Source: Flavobacteriales bacterium (lineage in GTDB: Bacteria; Bacteroidota; Bacteroidia; Flavobacteriales_D; Crocinitomicaceae). Taken from it: a DNA stretch of 6,559 nt. The stretch is from NCBI GenBank assembly GCA_018665005.1, contig JABJEE010000048.1, forward strand, positions 1-6,559. Direction: 5' to 3'. Positions 5,822-6,559 of this stretch are shown piece after piece. The notes below the pieces were generated by a model. That model searched no databases and was not told where the DNA came from. It was given only the letters and a program-made list of their open reading frames with translations. Both the position numbers and the translations under genes were made by a program. Position 1 is the stretch's first letter; every line of letters starts with the position of its first letter.

Positions 5822-6559
5822 AGCTACAATTACTCATACTATCAATCGGCCTCTTGTTTGCCTGTGGAGATAATGCCTCAGGTGATGTTAAGAAAGCAAC
5901 TCAGGATAGAAATAACCAGAACAGGTATCATATTGATGAAACCATTCAAGAAAAAAATCAAGCCAATATCGTACTGAAATTAAGATCAACAAACGAACCA
6001 ATTACTGGAGTTGTCTATGATGATTACGCAAATGGAAAAACAAAGGAGGAATTTCAATTATATAATGGAGAACTTCATGGTGCAGGTAGAATGTGGTATG
6101 AAAATGGAAGCTTGAAATCCTTGGACAATTGGAAAAATGGAATGCTCAATGGGCATTGTAAGTCATGGTACAGAAATGGTGAGCTTAAGATTGAAGCAAG
6201 TTGGAAAGATGGAGAACCAGAAGGGTTGCAAAGAGAATGGTATGATAATGGAACGTTAAAAATTGAAGGATATATCAAAGACGGGCAGCCTTTCAAAAAT
6301 CAAAGAGAGTGGTACTCAAATGGGCGGATGAAGATAGAAATGAATTTTAAAAATGGTAAACGAGATGGCTTAATGTCACTATGGCATGAAAATGGGCAAT
6401 TGAAAGCGAAAGGGCAATTTCAAGATGACAAAGCAGTTGGTAAACATTTGTTTTGGTACGAGAATGGGCAATTGAGGGAAGAGAGCATACTTGATAATGA
6501 CAAGCCGATAAGTATAACCTGCTGGGACGAGGACGGCAATAAAATTGATTGCATTAAAT
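5818..6559 (+). CDS. MORN-repeat (YwqK-like) lipoprotein, end at or just beyond the window
   Basis: The frame opens with ATG at 5818, overlapping the waaA stop as ATGA, and stays open to the last base, giving 247 residues. Residues 1-16 are a lipoprotein signal: a short basic start, a hydrophobic run and the lipobox LFAC with Cys16, after which the chain begins GDNAS and is low in hydrophobics, so the protein should be lipid-anchored in the envelope. After a polar linker (17-65) come seven repeats of exactly 24 residues with the core W-Y-x-N-G-x-L-K and a following x-x-W/F-K-x-G turn; Trp falls at 93, 117, 141, 165, 189 and 213, with a degenerate unit at about 69. The end, CWDEDGNKIDC, resembles the usual C-terminal cap of YwqK-type proteins, so few residues are probably missing. 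Databases often label such proteins antitoxins; nothing here supports that. The molecular role is unknown, perhaps protein binding at the envelope. Confidence 0.88.
   Translation, partial: MKLQLLILSIGLLFACGDNASGDVKKATQDRNNQNRYHIDETIQEKNQANIVLKLRSTNEPITGVVYDDYANGKTKEEFQLYNGELHGAGRMWYENGSLKSLDNWKNGMLNGHCKSWYRNGELKIEASWKDGEPEGLQREWYDNGTLKIEGYIKDGQPFKNQREWYSNGRMKIEMNFKNGKRDGLMSLWHENGQLKAKGQFQDDKAVGKHLFWYENGQLREESILDNDKPISITCWDEDGNKIDCIK
6022..6525 (+). repeat. Seven tandem 24-residue (72-base) MORN-like coding repeats
   Basis: The repeats lie inside the lipoprotein gene. The W-Y/H-x-N-G core recurs with its tryptophan codon at 6094, 6166, 6238, 6310, 6382 and 6454, exactly 72 bases apart; the first unit (near 6022) has Asp in place of Trp. 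At DNA level the units have diverged, except that a 13-base stretch AATGGGCAATTGA is identical at 6391-6403 and 6463-6475. This is an old protein repeat rather than a DNA satellite. An eighth, out-of-register Trp at residue 236 starts the C-terminal cap. Confidence 0.9.

Noticed and set aside
6075..6296. 73-codon open frame on the minus strand with repeated Pro/Ser/Phe phrases
   Set aside because: It is the reverse of the MORN repeats; its apparent repetition follows from the 72-base coding periodicity on the plus strand.
5818..6559. Toxin-antitoxin system suggested by the usual database label of YwqK proteins
   Set aside because: The protein carries a lipoprotein signal, no toxin gene is present, and its partner by overlap is waaA; the label does not fit an envelope lipoprotein.
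1..6559. CRISPR array, tRNA or rRNA gene, insertion sequence or attachment site
   Set aside because: Coding genes cover nearly everything; the only tandem repeat is inside a protein gene, and no terminal inverted repeats, transposase motifs or cloverleaf-like segments were seen.

Overview
The window most likely comes from the chromosome of a Gram-negative member of the Bacteroidota. The reasons are AT-rich DNA, almost no Shine-Dalgarno sites, intergenic matches to the Bacteroidota -7 promoter consensus TAnnTTTG, and the style of the exported proteins (a signal peptide ending in SFSQ, and a YwqK-type MORN-repeat lipoprotein). A more precise placement is not supported. Seven protein genes fill nearly all of the 6559 bases. 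They form two divergent, tightly packed operons around one intergenic region at about 3690-3836. I saw no RNA gene, insertion sequence, CRISPR array or clear terminator.

Leftward operon (minus strand, 3689 to beyond base 1): a DegT-family PLP aminotransferase (WbpE type), a UDP-glucose/UDP-sugar 6-dehydrogenase (Ugd type), a left-handed beta-helix N-acetyltransferase (WbpD type), and a Gfo/Idh/MocA oxidoreductase (WbpB/WlbA type) cut by the window edge. Three of the four match the Pseudomonas wbp and Bordetella wlb enzymes that turn UDP-GlcNAcA into UDP-2,3-diacetamido-2,3-dideoxyglucuronic acid, a precursor for O-antigen or other surface polysaccharide. The expected order of action is 6-dehydrogenase, WbpB, WbpE, WbpD. 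The dehydrogenase occupies the wbpA slot, but its sequence looks like UDP-glucose dehydrogenase rather than WbpA/WecC.

Rightward operon (plus strand, 3837 to beyond 6559): a secreted, probably outer-membrane beta-barrel protein of unknown function, then Kdo transferase WaaA (lipid A/LPS core synthesis), then a lipoprotein with seven 24-residue MORN-like repeats whose end lies at or just past the window edge. The genes overlap by 1 and 4 bases, so they are probably co-translated.

The region therefore joins a conserved LPS inner-core gene and its two envelope-protein partners to a sugar-nucleotide module of an O-antigen or capsule locus. I found no convincing new defence, mobile or regulatory system. 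The points most worth a second look are the identity of the dehydrogenase, the two uncharacterised envelope proteins coupled to waaA, and the compact divergent promoter region.
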